A stretch of DNA of 64,000 nucleotides from Euptelea pleiosperma (GCA_035048495.1 CM068540.1:11268829-11332828); one strand, 5' to 3'; numbered from the stretch's first letter, positions 45,975 through 57,515 are shown. The notes: a model not told the origin generated them from the sequence alone. Made by a program: numbers and translations.

Positions 45975-46596
45975 GTCTTGAATCAATAAAAAGTAGTTTA
46001 ATTTATCTTTATAAAGATTAGATTTTCTTAACTTCTCTCTAATTCTATTTTCTCTCTCTAAACTCTCTCATTTTCTCTATATGGATCTCTTCCATTTCTT
46101 TTAAGGCTTTCTAGTCATGTTTAGTCATTAGTGCAAGATTAATGAGCGTGAGCATCTTAGATTCAAAGAAGTTTAGTATTTGGCATATTCATGTTTTAAT
46201 TGATTTTGGGAAATTCTCTCTCTAAAAATCACCCAAGATATTTTAAAAATCCAAAACCACCATTCTCACCCCTCCATCCTCTTTGGTAGAAATTTCTGAG
46301 AAAAATCTGTCATTTTATGTTATCTACATGAGCTAACTACCCCCGAGTGCGGATCGACATCCGACACTTCCCACTGTGCAAGAATTACCATTTTTACAGG
46401 AATTAAATCGGAAAAGATACAAATTTTGTTGGAATTAGGATTTCCGTAACCAACGACGCGGAAAAATCCTACTTTCAACATCCGACACGAATCCCTATAC
46501 AAAATCTCATCTTTTTGGAGGATAATCGATAAAAATTACAAATCTTGTTGATTCTTTGGTTTTCGAAACCAACGACGTGGAACAACCCTACTTTCA
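45975..46596 (+). repeat. end of the opposite-orientation family A LTR, with a 119-bp terminal duplication
   Basis: It resumes the LTR begun at 30148 after loss of its middle. A first LTR end lies at 46477 (CCTACTTTCA). Then a second, diverged terminal block (46478-46596) starts at CATCCGACACG and ends ACCCTACTTTCA, followed by the TSD AGAAC. This fits a whole element that lost its interior and most of one LTR. Confidence 0.82.
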
Positions 46597-48381
46597 AGAA
46601 CCTTAACCATAGAAGAATTAGTCGATGTGATCATTAATGATGAATCTCCAAAAATTTGTGATAATACAGATGAGATGGTAGAACCTACGAATACTAAAAA
46701 AGGTGAATCTAATATTCATAATCCAGAAACACCCAAAGAATGGAAATATATTAAAGATCATCCTAGTTCAGAAATTATTGGAGACAAGGATAGTGGTGTA
46801 CGTACAAGACGTCAATTGGAAAATATACGTCATTTATGCTTTACCTCTAAGATTGAATCAAGAAATATTAAAGAAGCTCTCTTAGATGAACATTAGATAA
46901 ATGCTATGCAAGAAGAGTTGAATCAATTTAAGAGAAATGATGTTTGGTTTCTAACTCCTAGACCATTGGATAAAAATATGATACGAACTAAATGGATATA
47001 TGAGAATAAACTTGATGAGAACGGAGTTATAACTAGAAACAAAGCCAGATTAGTGGCTCAAGGATACTCTCAAGTTGAAGGGATTGATTTTGATCAGACA
47101 TTCGCCCTAGTGGCTAGACTAGAATCAATTAGGATTCTTTTAGCATTAGCCTGTGTCCTAAAATTTAAACTCTATCAAATGGATGTTAAGAGTGCTTTTC
47201 TGAATGGGATTTTGGAAGAAGAAGTCTATGTAGAACAACCTAAAGGTTTTGAAGACCCTCATAAAAGTAATCATGTCTATAGACTTAAGAAAGCATTGTA
47301 TGGGTTGAAACAAGCACCAAGAGCTTGGTATGAAAGATTAACTCAATTTCTATTAGAGAATAGATTCGCAAGAGGAACGATTGATAAAACATTTTTCATT
47401 AAGAAAAGAGATAATGATATTTTGATATCCCAAATATATGTTGATGATATTGTTTTTGGCTCAACCACTGAGATACATGCTTTAGAATTTGCTCAAGCCA
47501 TGAAATCTGAATTTGACATGAGCATGGAAGGTGAACTGAATTTCTTTCTAGGTTTTCAAGTTAAAAAATTAGAAAATATCATTTTTCTTTCTCAATCTAA
47601 ATATTCTAAAGAATTGCTTAAAAAATTTGGCCTAGAATCATCTAAATCTGCTCACACTCCTATGAGCACTAGTATTAAACTCACCAAGGATTTGAGTGGT
47701 AAATCTGTTGATCAGACTCTGTACAGGAGTATGATTGGTAGTCTTCTATATCTCACAGCTAGCAGACCTGATATTGCTTTTAGTGTAGGAGCCTGTGCTA
47801 GATATCAATCTGATCCAAAAGAATCTCATATCTCGGCTGTTAAAAGAATAATTAAATATGTCAGTGGTACTATTGAATATGGTCTCTAGTATCCTCTTGA
47901 GACTAAGAGTGAAATTGCTGGTTATTCAGATGCCCATTGGGCAGGAAATGCTGATGATCGTAAGAGCACCAGTGGTGGGTGTTTCTATATTGGAAATTGT
48001 TTGGTCGCTTGTCACAGCAAGAAACAGAATGCTATATCTTTGTCTATTGCTGAAGCAGAATATATTGTTGTAGGCAGTTACTGTGCCCAGTTGATTTGGA
48101 TGAAACATATGTTGTTGGATTATGGAATCAATCAAGAATCTATGAATTTATTCTGTGATAATACGAGTGCGATCTGTATTTCTAAAAATCCTGTACAACA
48201 CTCTAGAGCCAAACACATAGATATTAGACATCATTTTATTCGAGAGTTGGTTGAAGAACAGATAATTTCATTAGAGTATGTAAATACTGAAATTCAACTG
48301 GCTGATATTTCGACTAAACCTTTGGATTCGCTCAGATATGAATATCTGATAAAATCTATCGGAATCTGTCCCATTGATTGA
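46597..48381 (+). pseudogene. copia integrase tail and RT-RNase H, right copy
   Basis: Linker with DSGVRTRRQLENIRHLCFTS, a TAG at 46894-46896 (Trp in the left copy), then a 327-residue open RT (46906-47889): [91 protein letters not shown]. It ends GL*; after the TAG (47887-47889) RNase H continues: SDAHWAGNADDRKSTSGG, HSKKQNAISLSIAEAEY, FCDNTSAICISKNPVQHSR and HIDIRHHFIRELVEEQ, to 48381. RT catalytic Asp pairs are present. The first 305 residues look competent, so this copy decayed only mildly. Confidence 0.92.
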
Positions 48382-49040
48382 TGTGTGTTGATATTGACTG
48401 ATATATTTAATTATCATTGAAAATCATAGTATAAATATTTCAGTTAATTCTTGAGTCGACTCATTTGAAATAATGATTGGCTAATATTGTTTGGAAATTT
48501 GTTTGGTATTCTTTGAAAATTTTGATTGTTTGAGAAAATTTAATTTATTTTATTTTTGGGATGATTTTGTGTTTAAAATGATATTCACAAAAGTTAGGCC
48601 ATTGGAGTACATTTTGAGGCATTTGGGTTTGCAAATTTCTGATTTGCAATGACGGGCCGACCGAACAAATGGTCCGGTCGACTAGATATATTTGTTGGGT
48701 TTTTACGATTTTATTGGTTGCGGGGACGGGCCGACCGAACATTTGGTCCGGTGGACCGAACATGTCCGGTCGACCGACCATTATGACCGGTCGACAGCAC
48801 CTCGCACCGAATGACTTATAATTTTCGCAGGCGGGTCGACCCATGCCCGGTTCGCCGCCCTTGGTTATAAATAGTTCCTAATCGATTTTTGGGTCATTTG
48901 ATACTCTATTTGAAACCCTAAAAATTGTCTTTGGAGTCTCCCATCCTCTTTGAGTAATTCTTAGCTTTTTACTCTAATCTCCTTCTAGAGATTCTTGTTT
49001 TCATCATTTTCTGTGGTGAAATTTTCTCTGTGATTTCTCA
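48382..49040 (+). promoter_or_regulatory. pol-ORF3 spacer with GGTCGACCGG motifs and TATA box
   Basis: Plus-strand counterpart of 13714-14370. GGCCGACCG, CCGGTCGACCGACC and GACCGGTCGAC clusters (48655-48800) precede TTATAAATAG (48865-48874), about 170 bp before the ATG at 49041. The LTR promoter (53455-53727) has the same arrangement: GGTCGACCGG motifs, then TTATAAATAAG. Confidence 0.55.
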
Positions 49041-52000
49041 ATGACTTCAAAGGGGAAAAGAGCAAGAGGGGAATCATCTTCTAGTGATCCCTATCCCCTT
49101 AGCTTGTTCATCAATCCTATGGCTAAGGCTAGCTTCATGAAGAACTATATCAAAAGAGTCGTTGACAATGACTGGGATTTCCAACCTTCTTAATTTGGTA
49201 GGTTGGTCTAAACTTTTGGCAATTTCTAGTGTTGCATATCTTGAGTTAGTTAGGATGTTCTATTGTAATTTGAATAATCATGATCCAGATGGTCATTTTC
49301 TTTATTCTGAGGTTCGAGGTGTTCGTTTTAAAATTATATTATCTTTGATCTCAAAGATAACATGTCTTCCTCGAGTGCCTAATGGAGGAACTTTCCCACC
49401 TTCCCTACCTCTAAAGAACAAAAATGCTATTTCAAGAGCCATTTGTGGGAAGGTAGTTCATTGGTCATCTGATTTGGTTACAAGGGAATTACTTCCCATG
49501 TATCATTTGCTAGGTCTGATTTTCTCCTACAACTTGGTCCCTAAGGCGGGACATCGGAGTGAAATTGGACCCTATATCCAGTATCTTTTGTATTGTGTCT
49601 CTTAAGGCACGAAAATTTGTGGTCCATCAGTAATTTTTTATCTCATGATTGAGAATTTGGCGATTGAGAATCGCAAGCGGTCTTTGCCTTTTGACATTTT
49701 AGTTTCAAAAATTCTGAGTCATTATAAAGTTCCTATTTTAGATTCTGATAAAACTATGCATCCCATCTCACCTATTAATCAAGCTACTTTTAGCAAGATG
49801 TTGGTTGGTGAAAGTAGGATTTTCCCGCGTCGTTGGTTACGGAAATCCTAGATCTCAACAATATTTGTAATTATCCGATTCTTTTTCACTCAAATCCTGC
49901 AAAAATCACAGGGTTGTACAGTGGCTCATGTCGGATGTCGATCCGCACTCGGGATTAGTTAGTGCGACTCATGAACATGCAATGACGGATTTTTATCAAG
50001 AAAACATGGAGAGGTGAGAATGGTGATGGATTTAAAACATGCTTAGTGATTTCGAGAGAGAGAAATTGCCATAAGATTAAAAAGAAAATAACTAACACAA
50101 TGAAGTAATACTAGAATTTATTGAAATAATAACTTTCTTACAATATTCTCAATCAAAATTGTGAACTAAACATAAAAAGAACTAAAAGGATTAAACTATA
50201 AAGCCGTAAGAACTAGAGAGAGGAAGAGAATAAGAGGAGAGAGAGTATGAATTTTTAGAGAGAGAGAAGAGACTAGAGAGATCTAGAGAGAAAAAGAAAA
50301 CTCATGACCACTTACCCTAAGTGGTTAGGATCGGCCAAAGGAGAGAGCGGCTGGATGGTGGTGGCTGATGTTGTAGTGGCCTGCAAGTTGAGGAGCAAGT
50401 CGGCTTCCTCCTCTCTTCTTCTCTATTAACTCTTCCCTTTTTTTTTTCTGGTTTTTTTTTTTTTTTGCTTTGGGGAGAAGAGGAGGGAACGACTGAGGGT
50501 TCTTGAGAGGAGAACGTGGAAGAAATGAGAGGTCTTGAGGGCAGTAGCCTTCTTGAGATCCTTGGACGTGTGGAGAGAGGGAAGGGCGGTAACGATTTAG
50601 AGCTGGAATGGTGATGGCGGCAAGGGCTGAGAACGGTGGTGCACCAGTCCGGTGGGAGGCGGTGTGAAACGGTGGTGGTAGACGGTGTAGGCAGCAACCG
50701 AAGTTGCAATCACGTGGGATCCCCCCGTTGGCTTTTATAAAGGTGTTGGTGATCAGCCTGGGGCAAAGGAGATGGAGAGACGGGGGAAAAAATGGAGTTG
50801 CAGATGGCCGGAGTTCTGCAACTCCGGCGAGAATAAAAGAGGAAGATGAAAAGAAGAAGGTGGAGAAGAAAAGGAAAAAATGGGGCTAAGGGTGAAGGGA
50901 TCCGTGCGGGATTGATAGGGGGAGAGAATGGAAGAGATTGGAGGGGGATTAGGGTTCGAACGAACCCTTCTCCCTCCTCTTATAAAGCTCCCTATTTCCA
51001 TTAATGGAAATAGGGTATTTTTTGAAAATAAAAAAATAATTTTTTTTTTTTTTTTTTTTAAGTAAAAACCTACTTTTCTATGGGGAATCTCCCCAATTAG
51101 TGGACCCCCCATTTTTTAATTAAAATTATTTTGAAATTCACGGGGTTCACTAACTGGTCGGACAGCGGGTCGATGATGATGGGCCCGGCTATTGGCCCAC
51201 ATGGACTGATGATGTCCATCGTCTCACAAGATGATGTGACAGACATTCTGATGGCGATCGGATGGATGGTGACTTGATTGGGACCCAGATTGGTAGATCG
51301 ACGGATCTAGAGAGATCCAACGGTCCGATTGAAGATCCAACGGTCCGATGGAAGATCCAACGGTCAGAAAGCTAAGGGAGATGAGATAGAGCCGAAGGGT
51401 AGGAGTTCTGGGGTTAGGTCAGTAGATTCGAGGATCGAGAGATGAAGAGAGAGAGAGAATAAGAAGAGATGAGAGAAAAAGTATCAAAAAAATGGAAAAA
51501 AGCACTGGCGGAGGGTCTGGAACCCTGGTCTTCACTGTGACCATCCTCACGCTTCTCCAGTAGAGTCGACTATCATTCCTTGCTGACTCATGTGGCTTTA
51601 AACGCTTTGGTCCGTCTCTTGGTCATTGGCTCTCCTGCTCTCTTCGTTCTTTGGGCCGGCTTTTTGGTCCTCTTATTCAGCCCATATTTGGCCCATATCT
51701 TCTAGTCATAGCATGTGGGCTCTTTAAGCTTTGATAATGGGCTTTCATGATCGATTTGGGCCCACAAGTCTCGAGAATCGTCCCATCGGGGTTTCCTGCG
51801 ACAGAAGAAGCGCGTAATGAGACTCTATCAGAATGACTTCATATCTAGACTTCTGAAAATGTGTTTAATGCATGCAAATATACCATTTCGTCCAGAAAAG
51901 TGTGTTCTACACAATGAGATAGACTCTTACATAGAAAAGTGGATAATTAGAGCAGTTTACGTAGGAGAATGCAATAACGCTAAAAGGATAATTGCTTAAA

Positions 52001-52354
52001 ATAAGCACTTTTGAGCGAATATCAGTTGGTGAATCGTCTATGTCTGCTCCTGTTTCTGCTTCTACTTCGAGTTCTGGATCCCGTCGTTCCTCTGTATCTG
52101 CATCTATTGTTGGTCTCTCGTCCAAGTTGGACAATCTTTGTAGGTCGATTGACAAATTTTCTCGACGTCAGTAGCGTATGACTTCATTCCTTAGGTCTCA
52201 ACATCCTAACTATCCAGAGTCTTCACCTGAGGAGACGATTGTGCCTTCAGCAGCTGGCGATGATGAAGAAGAAGATGAAGACGAGGATGAAGATGAGGAC
52301 GAAGATGAAGAAGAAGGAGATGATGCAGATGACGATGAGGATGATTATGACTAG
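49041..52354 (+). pseudogene. extra ORF downstream of copia pol, right copy, split by a solo LTR
   Basis: Starts MTSKGKRARGESSSSDPYPL. A deletion of about 34 nt near 49165 shifts the frame relative to the left copy. The domain continues in 49162-49605 (VRMFYCNLNNHDPDGHFLY, RELLPMYHLLGLIFSYNLV), ends with the same TAA after YCVS, and resumes at 49645 (MIENLAIENRKRSLPFDI). The family A solo LTR interrupts it after KMLVG, and it restarts at 52030 with SSMSAPVSASTSSSGSR, then the coiled-coil region and D/E tail to 52354. Product function is unknown. Confidence 0.78.
49809..52024 (-). repeat. family A solo LTR (2216 bp), TSD GTTGG
   Basis: TGAAAGTAGGATTTTCCC to GAGCGAATATCA, framed by GTTGG (49804-49808, 52025-52029), inside the copia extra ORF. 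One hairpin, 50808-50827 (8-bp arms, CTGC loop). Three GATCCAACGGTC units near 51318-51365. A solo LTR of this kind results from LTR-LTR recombination that removed the interior. Confidence 0.95.
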
Positions 52355-53011
52355 AGCACGCTTTGCTTTTTCTCTTTATAGATCAGTAGTACATGTTGTG
52401 TTGATGAATTATTTGATACTATTGGTCTGTACTATTTGATACTAATTTACTTTGGCTACTTTGTGTGGATGTTGAATATTGGTCATTATGTTGACCGGTT
52501 TACGTTATGGTATATTTTGGTATAATTTGGTATGATTTTTTTTCCCACATGATTGATTAGCATTGTCTTATATTTTTTATCATCACAGGTTGGAGTTCTT
52601 CCCTTTGTCAATGTATGACAAAAAGGGGGAGACAGCAATTATAATGTGGATTACATTGATAATAACACTTGTTGCTTTTACTATCTTATTGAATTGCTTG
52701 TCATAAAATATCTATGATTCTTATTTAGTTCTATTTGACTAAATGTACTGAGAAGACATTTTTGGTATGTTTTTGACTAATATACTAATGAGAAGTTATT
52801 GTCAAAGATTTTTTTGTCAAGTTGTTTATTTTGTAGCAACAGGTTGTTTGCAATAAGTGTGGTACCAATCACGATACTAATCGCGAGCTACAACGTTGCC
52901 TCCTTGTACTTAGGCGGAGTATTTTTTTTTTATTTGTTTTGTAATGGGTAAAAAGTGTAATATAATTGGGTAAGTATTTGTTTTTGTCCTAGCATTGACA
53001 AAGGGGGAGAT
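52355..53011 (+). other. copia 3' region with duplicated polypurine tract
   Basis: GACAAAAAGGGGGAGA (about 52616-52631) and TTGACAAAGGGGGAGAT (52995-53011) are two near-copies of the PPT about 380 bp apart; the second abuts the LTR. The DNA between them carries no ORF. Confidence 0.8.
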
Positions 53012-54538
53012 TGAAAATTTTCGGTTGTCAAATCCCAGGAATACTTAGTTCTTCGGTAAAAATATGTATTGTAGTGCTTGAATCCCCTGAAGACTGGAGC
53101 ATCAAAAATCAAGTGGACTTCGACAAAACAAAAGAAGGATTAAAGCTGAAGAAAAGACAATCGAAGTGTTCAAGATCAACTGAAGACAAAGTCAAGATTA
53201 TCAAGTACAACTAAAGACAAAGTCAAATGATCAAGCTCAACTAAAGACAAAGTCAAAAAGCTCAAGTACATTCTCACTCAACGAACGTTCAACTATGAAG
53301 AAACTCGTGTTGCGGTTACTTACGCAAATCTGAGGGTAAAACCGTGCGTTGCCAGCGGATTTTGTTGTACCCTAGATGGTTAAATTTTGGTTAGGGTTTG
53401 TGCGTGAGATGGGAAGTGAATTTCTCAAAATTTGGTAGCATTCGGTTATGGACAAAACTGTCCGGCCGACTGGATCATTTGTGCGAGCGACCGTAGGTCC
53501 GGTTGACCCTAACTCTCAGGTTCGAGATTATTGGCTTAAAGCCTGAGCGGGCGATCGACTAAAGGCTCGGTCGACCGAGGCCCGGTCGACCGGTAATAAT
53601 TCGGTCGACCCTGCCAATTTTGGATCTCGTTTGACGAAATCTTATATGTGATTAGAAGCGCATTTTGGTCCTTCAAACAGTTATATTCGGTACGGTTCTA
53701 GCAAAGGGTGCCAGCTTATAAATAAGAGCCTTCTCCCTTTGATAGAATTAACCCAATTAAGAGATCTCTACTTTACTTTACTTGATTATCATTCTTTAAG
53801 TCCAGAGATCTGGAATTTGTGAGAGCTTCACCAGAGCAAAGCTGAGAATTCGTTGTAAAGTCTCTAAGTGTTTGGAAGAGACTATTTGGTATTGTTAGTC
53901 TGCAAGAATCTTCTTCCAAGAAGAGGATTACTCTTGGCAGAGCGTCTCTTGGGCAAATTCTTCTCCAAAGGATTTTTCATTCGATCGTATTCATCGAGAG
54001 CTAAGCGTTTCTATGAACCAATACCTTGTTGATAGAATTCGATATTTGTGAACACTGTTATTTTATGATTGGTGGATGAGTGTGGACTCATCTAACTGAG
54101 TTGTGGATTGTAGATCCAAGAGAAAAGAATTTTTCTAAATAGACTACTGGCCTAGGCTGACTCTCTAGGTGAGCGAGAAGCGATTCTTGTTAGATTGAGA
54201 CTAAGTGAAATCTTAGTTGGTTGATTATTTATTTCGATTGAAAATGTTGTAATGCACGATTGAAATAATATAATACTATTCGTGGTGAGTATTGGACAGT
54301 GGACGTAGGTGCGAAGTCACCGAACCACTATAAATCTGAGTCTCGTGTGATTATGAATGTTTGCATAATTGTTTCTTAAATCTATGGTTCTGTGGACGAT
54401 TGATATATTAATTGCTTGATCCTTTTCCGCCTTGTGTGATCAATAATTTTTTAATCCATAAAGAATTCGCAGAGGAATTAAAAAATGTCCTATTCACCCC
54501 CCTCTAGGACTTAACCTGGTAATTAAAAGGGAATTTCA
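53012..54538 (+). repeat. copia 3' LTR, right copy (1527 bp)
   Basis: TGAAAATTTTCGG to GGGAATTTCA. About 40-bp tandem units with CAACTAAAGACAAAGTCAA at 53155-53270, a GGTCGACCGG palindrome cluster at 53455-53620, and a TATA box TTATAAATAAG at 53717-53727 with a CTTCTCCC pyrimidine run after it. It inserts into, or abuts, the gypsy gag to the right. Confidence 0.92.
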
Positions 54539-55907
54539 GATGATGTCCTGCAGCTTAAAGCAACTCTTGGTATTATGAGTGATGTTGCGATAGAAGGCAC
54601 ACCACCTGGTGTCAGGCCCTTGATTGGCTGGTTGGATTGCATAGTTCGAAGGGGGGAGGATGAGCTGATTAGCCATCATGAGCCAATTGAAAATCTCCTC
54701 TGTGTTCTGGTAGTCGAAGTTCAACTCTGGTCGGGTAGTGCGGTTCGACTGTCGGCCTGCGAAGCGGTTTGCTTTCGGTCGTCTATGCTCGAATCTTTCA
54801 GCCACATGCACAAAGCGGGTTGGATTCCTCACATTGTGATCATGATCAATGAAGCCAACACTGCTACGGATCGCAGACAAGGAAGGGGCACCATAGATGA
54901 TCAAGTCATTCTGAAAGATAAAATCGGAGCCTTGAACGAAGGTGTCCATGATAGAGCTATCACTAATAGCTTATACTATCTTTCCTGCCTCCCTCTCAAA
55001 ATTATCGAGGTAGGTCGTCAAAGACTGACCGGAGCTCTGCTGGCAATTGCGGAGATTTTCCAGAGTAAAGACCTTCTTACGGGCCTGGAACTTCTGGTGG
55101 AAGGCTCTCTTCAATTGTTCCCAATTGGAAATACTGTAAGGGGTAAGTCTTACAAACCATGAAAAAGCTATCCCTTTAAGGGAGACCGAGAACATCTTGG
55201 CCATCAGCAGCAGGTTCATAGAATGTTCCCCGCACTGAAATTCATACCGCACCAAGTGATCGGCGGGATCAGTGGTCCTATCATAAGGTGTGAAAGTGGG
55301 GACCACGAATCTAGCTAGGTATGGCTGTTGAGAGATGTTAGGGGTAAAGACACCCTTAGGGCTGGAGGGCCCCAGAGTCAGGTCTCTCTCGCGTAGAATA
55401 TGGTCAACATATTCACGAAGTTGGGTAGGGTCCATAGTAACGCCGCTCCCTTGTCTGCTCTCTCGATTGACAGTAAACGGCGACTAAGGATTCCTAGTTG
55501 GTGCTGCCGTTGAGGTCTGGCTTTTTGCTGCTAGGGGACTTGTCCGTCCCTCATTTCTTGGAACTGTGCTCGCAGGTCCCTCAATTGATCCTTGAGGGCC
55601 ATGTTCTCTTCCCTAACTGCCTGGTGGGCATCCAGTTCTTCCACGGATGGCCCCTCCATAGGCCCTTTCCCTACAGTCTTCTCCATTTGGGCTGAAACCC
55701 ATCCCATCTCCTGCCGCAGTTGTTCCAACTCAGGTGCTGATGGTCGGACGGGTCTAGAGCCATGAGTTCTTGGTATTGCTTCACAAGGTTATCAACACAA
55801 TCCAAAAGTTTGGAATTAGACCGAGTCGGAACTACTTGCTCCCGTGCCTCTACTACTTTTCATACTACCTCCTCGATATTCAGTCCGAACCAGCTCTTGC
55901 CAGTCAT
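54539..55907 (-). pseudogene. Ty3/gypsy gag, truncated at its C-terminus
   Basis: Minus frames, with a few stops and shifts, start MTGKSWFGLNIEEVV at 55907. A coiled-coil segment (55531-55728, ELDAHQAVREENMALKDQLR) follows, then the retrotransposon gag domain in 54971-55435 (FTPYDRTTDPADHLVRYEFQ, LKGIAFSWFVRLTPYSISNW, EQLKRAFHQKFQ), then NFDYQNTEEIF and WCAFYRNITHNTKSCFKLQD at the break. That last motif corresponds to FCAFHQEAGLITDKC of the 1-481 relic, so both come from related Tat/Athila-like elements. Gag would form the virus-like particle. Confidence 0.88.
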
Positions 55908-56833
55908 ATGCCTTCCTCTCGAACTCTTTTTAAAGAAAAAGAAACCTTCAATAGGGTAACTTATACTCATTTTGAGAAAAATAATGTCTGATCTCTCAGA
56001 CATTTCAAAAAAATAAAACACAAGCGATAAAAGAGACATGAAGTAGTGCAGCCCCCGTGCGTATGTTACTCAAAGGGCCCATTTTTAAAACATTGAGGTA
56101 CAAATATCGAAAAAGCTTCCTTCTCGGAGTGGCTTTAAGCCTATATTTTCTAAACAAGAATAAGAAATTCATTTTTAATATCATAATGACTTTTATGATA
56201 AAAATCTTTTCAAAAGTGATTGATTTATAAAGTATTAAAATCATCTTTTTATGAAAATATAGACTCTTTCAAGATCTAACACATGGGGTTACGCCACCTC
56301 ATTCGAAAAAGGCGAAACAAACATGAAATCTGACTTTAAAACAATCGATTAAATGGACATTTTAATGAAGGTTTAAAGAACCGCTCGTTAATAAAATTGA
56401 TCTCCTACATCCAATGTTAACCCTTTCGGATGTCGGAGCAATGTCACACTTGAGCAGGTTCTGAGGATGAAGAAACACGAGTCTCGCGGGTACTAGACCC
56501 TACGCGAATTCGTATCTCCTCATCGTCTCCGATTTAATTGATTGTTGCATTATTAATTTTCAAATAATCATAATTAACATACTTCTTGTATAACAGGTTA
56601 TGGGATATGTGACATGGGCATGTTAGATTAGCAAAAATGCGTCTTCTTAATGGGAAAATCAGAATGCATTAACGGTTCGCTGGATTACATGATGCATGCA
56701 CGCTAAACATGGTATTGAGTAAAAATCTATCCGTCCGACTAATCAATTAAAATCAATTTATCAAATTGGTGCACACAGCCCCTCGTCCCTTGGTGGGAGG
56801 GACTGAAGCAAAGAACAAGTAGTACAGGTCCTC
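55908..56833 (-). other. gypsy 5' leader
   Basis: Between PBS and gag. Short minus ORFs only (e.g. 56005-56244) with no domain. Confidence 0.7.
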
Positions 56834-56846
56834 GGCAACGGCGCCA
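56834..56846 (-). other. primer-binding site for tRNA-Asp (gypsy)
   Basis: GGCAACGGCGCCA matches the plant tRNA-Asp 3' end exactly. Three bases from the LTR start at 56850. Confidence 0.9.
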
Positions 56847-56849
56847 TAT

Positions 56850-57090
56850 TGTCGGGCTGATTTTGGCGACACACGAAGCTAGAAGCGGGAGGAGCGTGTG
56901 CTGGTGTCATTTCTAGGGTTCCCAGGGTATGAGTGGTCTCTGTCAGTCCATGAGAGTGGGAATGCGGTGTCTTCTCTTCTGAATAACTACAGACATAATG
57001 ACATTCATTTCATACAGTAGAACTTGACTGAGCTGTCCTTCACTAACACCGTCATTCCAAACAGCCACAAACGTAACAGGGGGTTGATTG
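56850..57090 (-). repeat. Ty3/gypsy LTR, partial, interrupted by CACTA
   Basis: Starts TGTCGGGCTGA next to the PBS. Homologous to 9036-9245 up to GGTTGATTG (57082-57090), where the CACTA terminus begins; the rest of the LTR is expected beyond the CACTA element, outside the window. Confidence 0.82.
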
Positions 57091-57114
57091 CACAATAAGA
57101 AAATTGACATTTGG

Positions 57115-57515
57115 TGTCGGTCCTAAACTGTCGCCAAAACCTTCCACGACAGTTTATAACCGACACTAGAAGTGTCGGTGTTGAGGGGGTCAGCGAAGAT
57201 GTATTTACAAACCGTCGGGGTAAACCATATTGCGGCGGTTTTCAACCGACGCTATAAAAGTATCAGCGTCGGCTATAGACCATCAATAAATGAGTAACAC
57301 GGGTGCATAACCAATACCGACGATTAAAAACCATCGAAGTAAAATCTATGGCGACGCTTTAAACAGACGGTAAAAAATAACAACATCATTTATTGACCAC
57401 TGGCAATCAACGCCGGCGATTGTAAGCCGTGGTGGTAAACCTACGGCGACGGTTGGGAACAGAGGGTAAAATTTGTACAGCGACAGTCATAAGCCGTTGG
57501 GAAGACAAACATTAC
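57115..57515. repeat. CACTA subterminal repeats
   Basis: Irregular direct and inverted units built on ACCGACACT, ACCGTCGGGGTAAA, CAACCGACGCTA, TACGGCGACGGTTGGGAAC and relatives, spaced about 30-60 bp. Confidence 0.8.

Larger units (their letters stand above)
30121..54538 (+). mobile_element. Ty1/copia (SIRE/Maximus-type) element, right copy, 5'-truncated, multiply interrupted
   Basis: Copia sequence starts at AGCCTATAGGATC (30121), matching the left copy's integrase tail, is cut at 30147 by family A DNA and resumes at 46597. RT-RNase H, spacer, extra ORF (split by a solo LTR), PPT and 3' LTR follow. Gag, protease and most of integrase are absent. It is the inverted counterpart of the left copy, with about 5.7 kb of shared sequence. 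Confidence 0.88.

Noticed and set aside
54575..55162. 195-residue plus-strand ORF
   Set aside because: Antisense of the gypsy gag domain, which is clearly coding on minus.
57091..57103. Taking the LTR end (ATTGCA) rather than a CACTA terminus at 57091
   Set aside because: The homologous LTR at 9036 continues past GGTTGATTG with other sequence, and dense CACTA-type subterminal repeats start right after.
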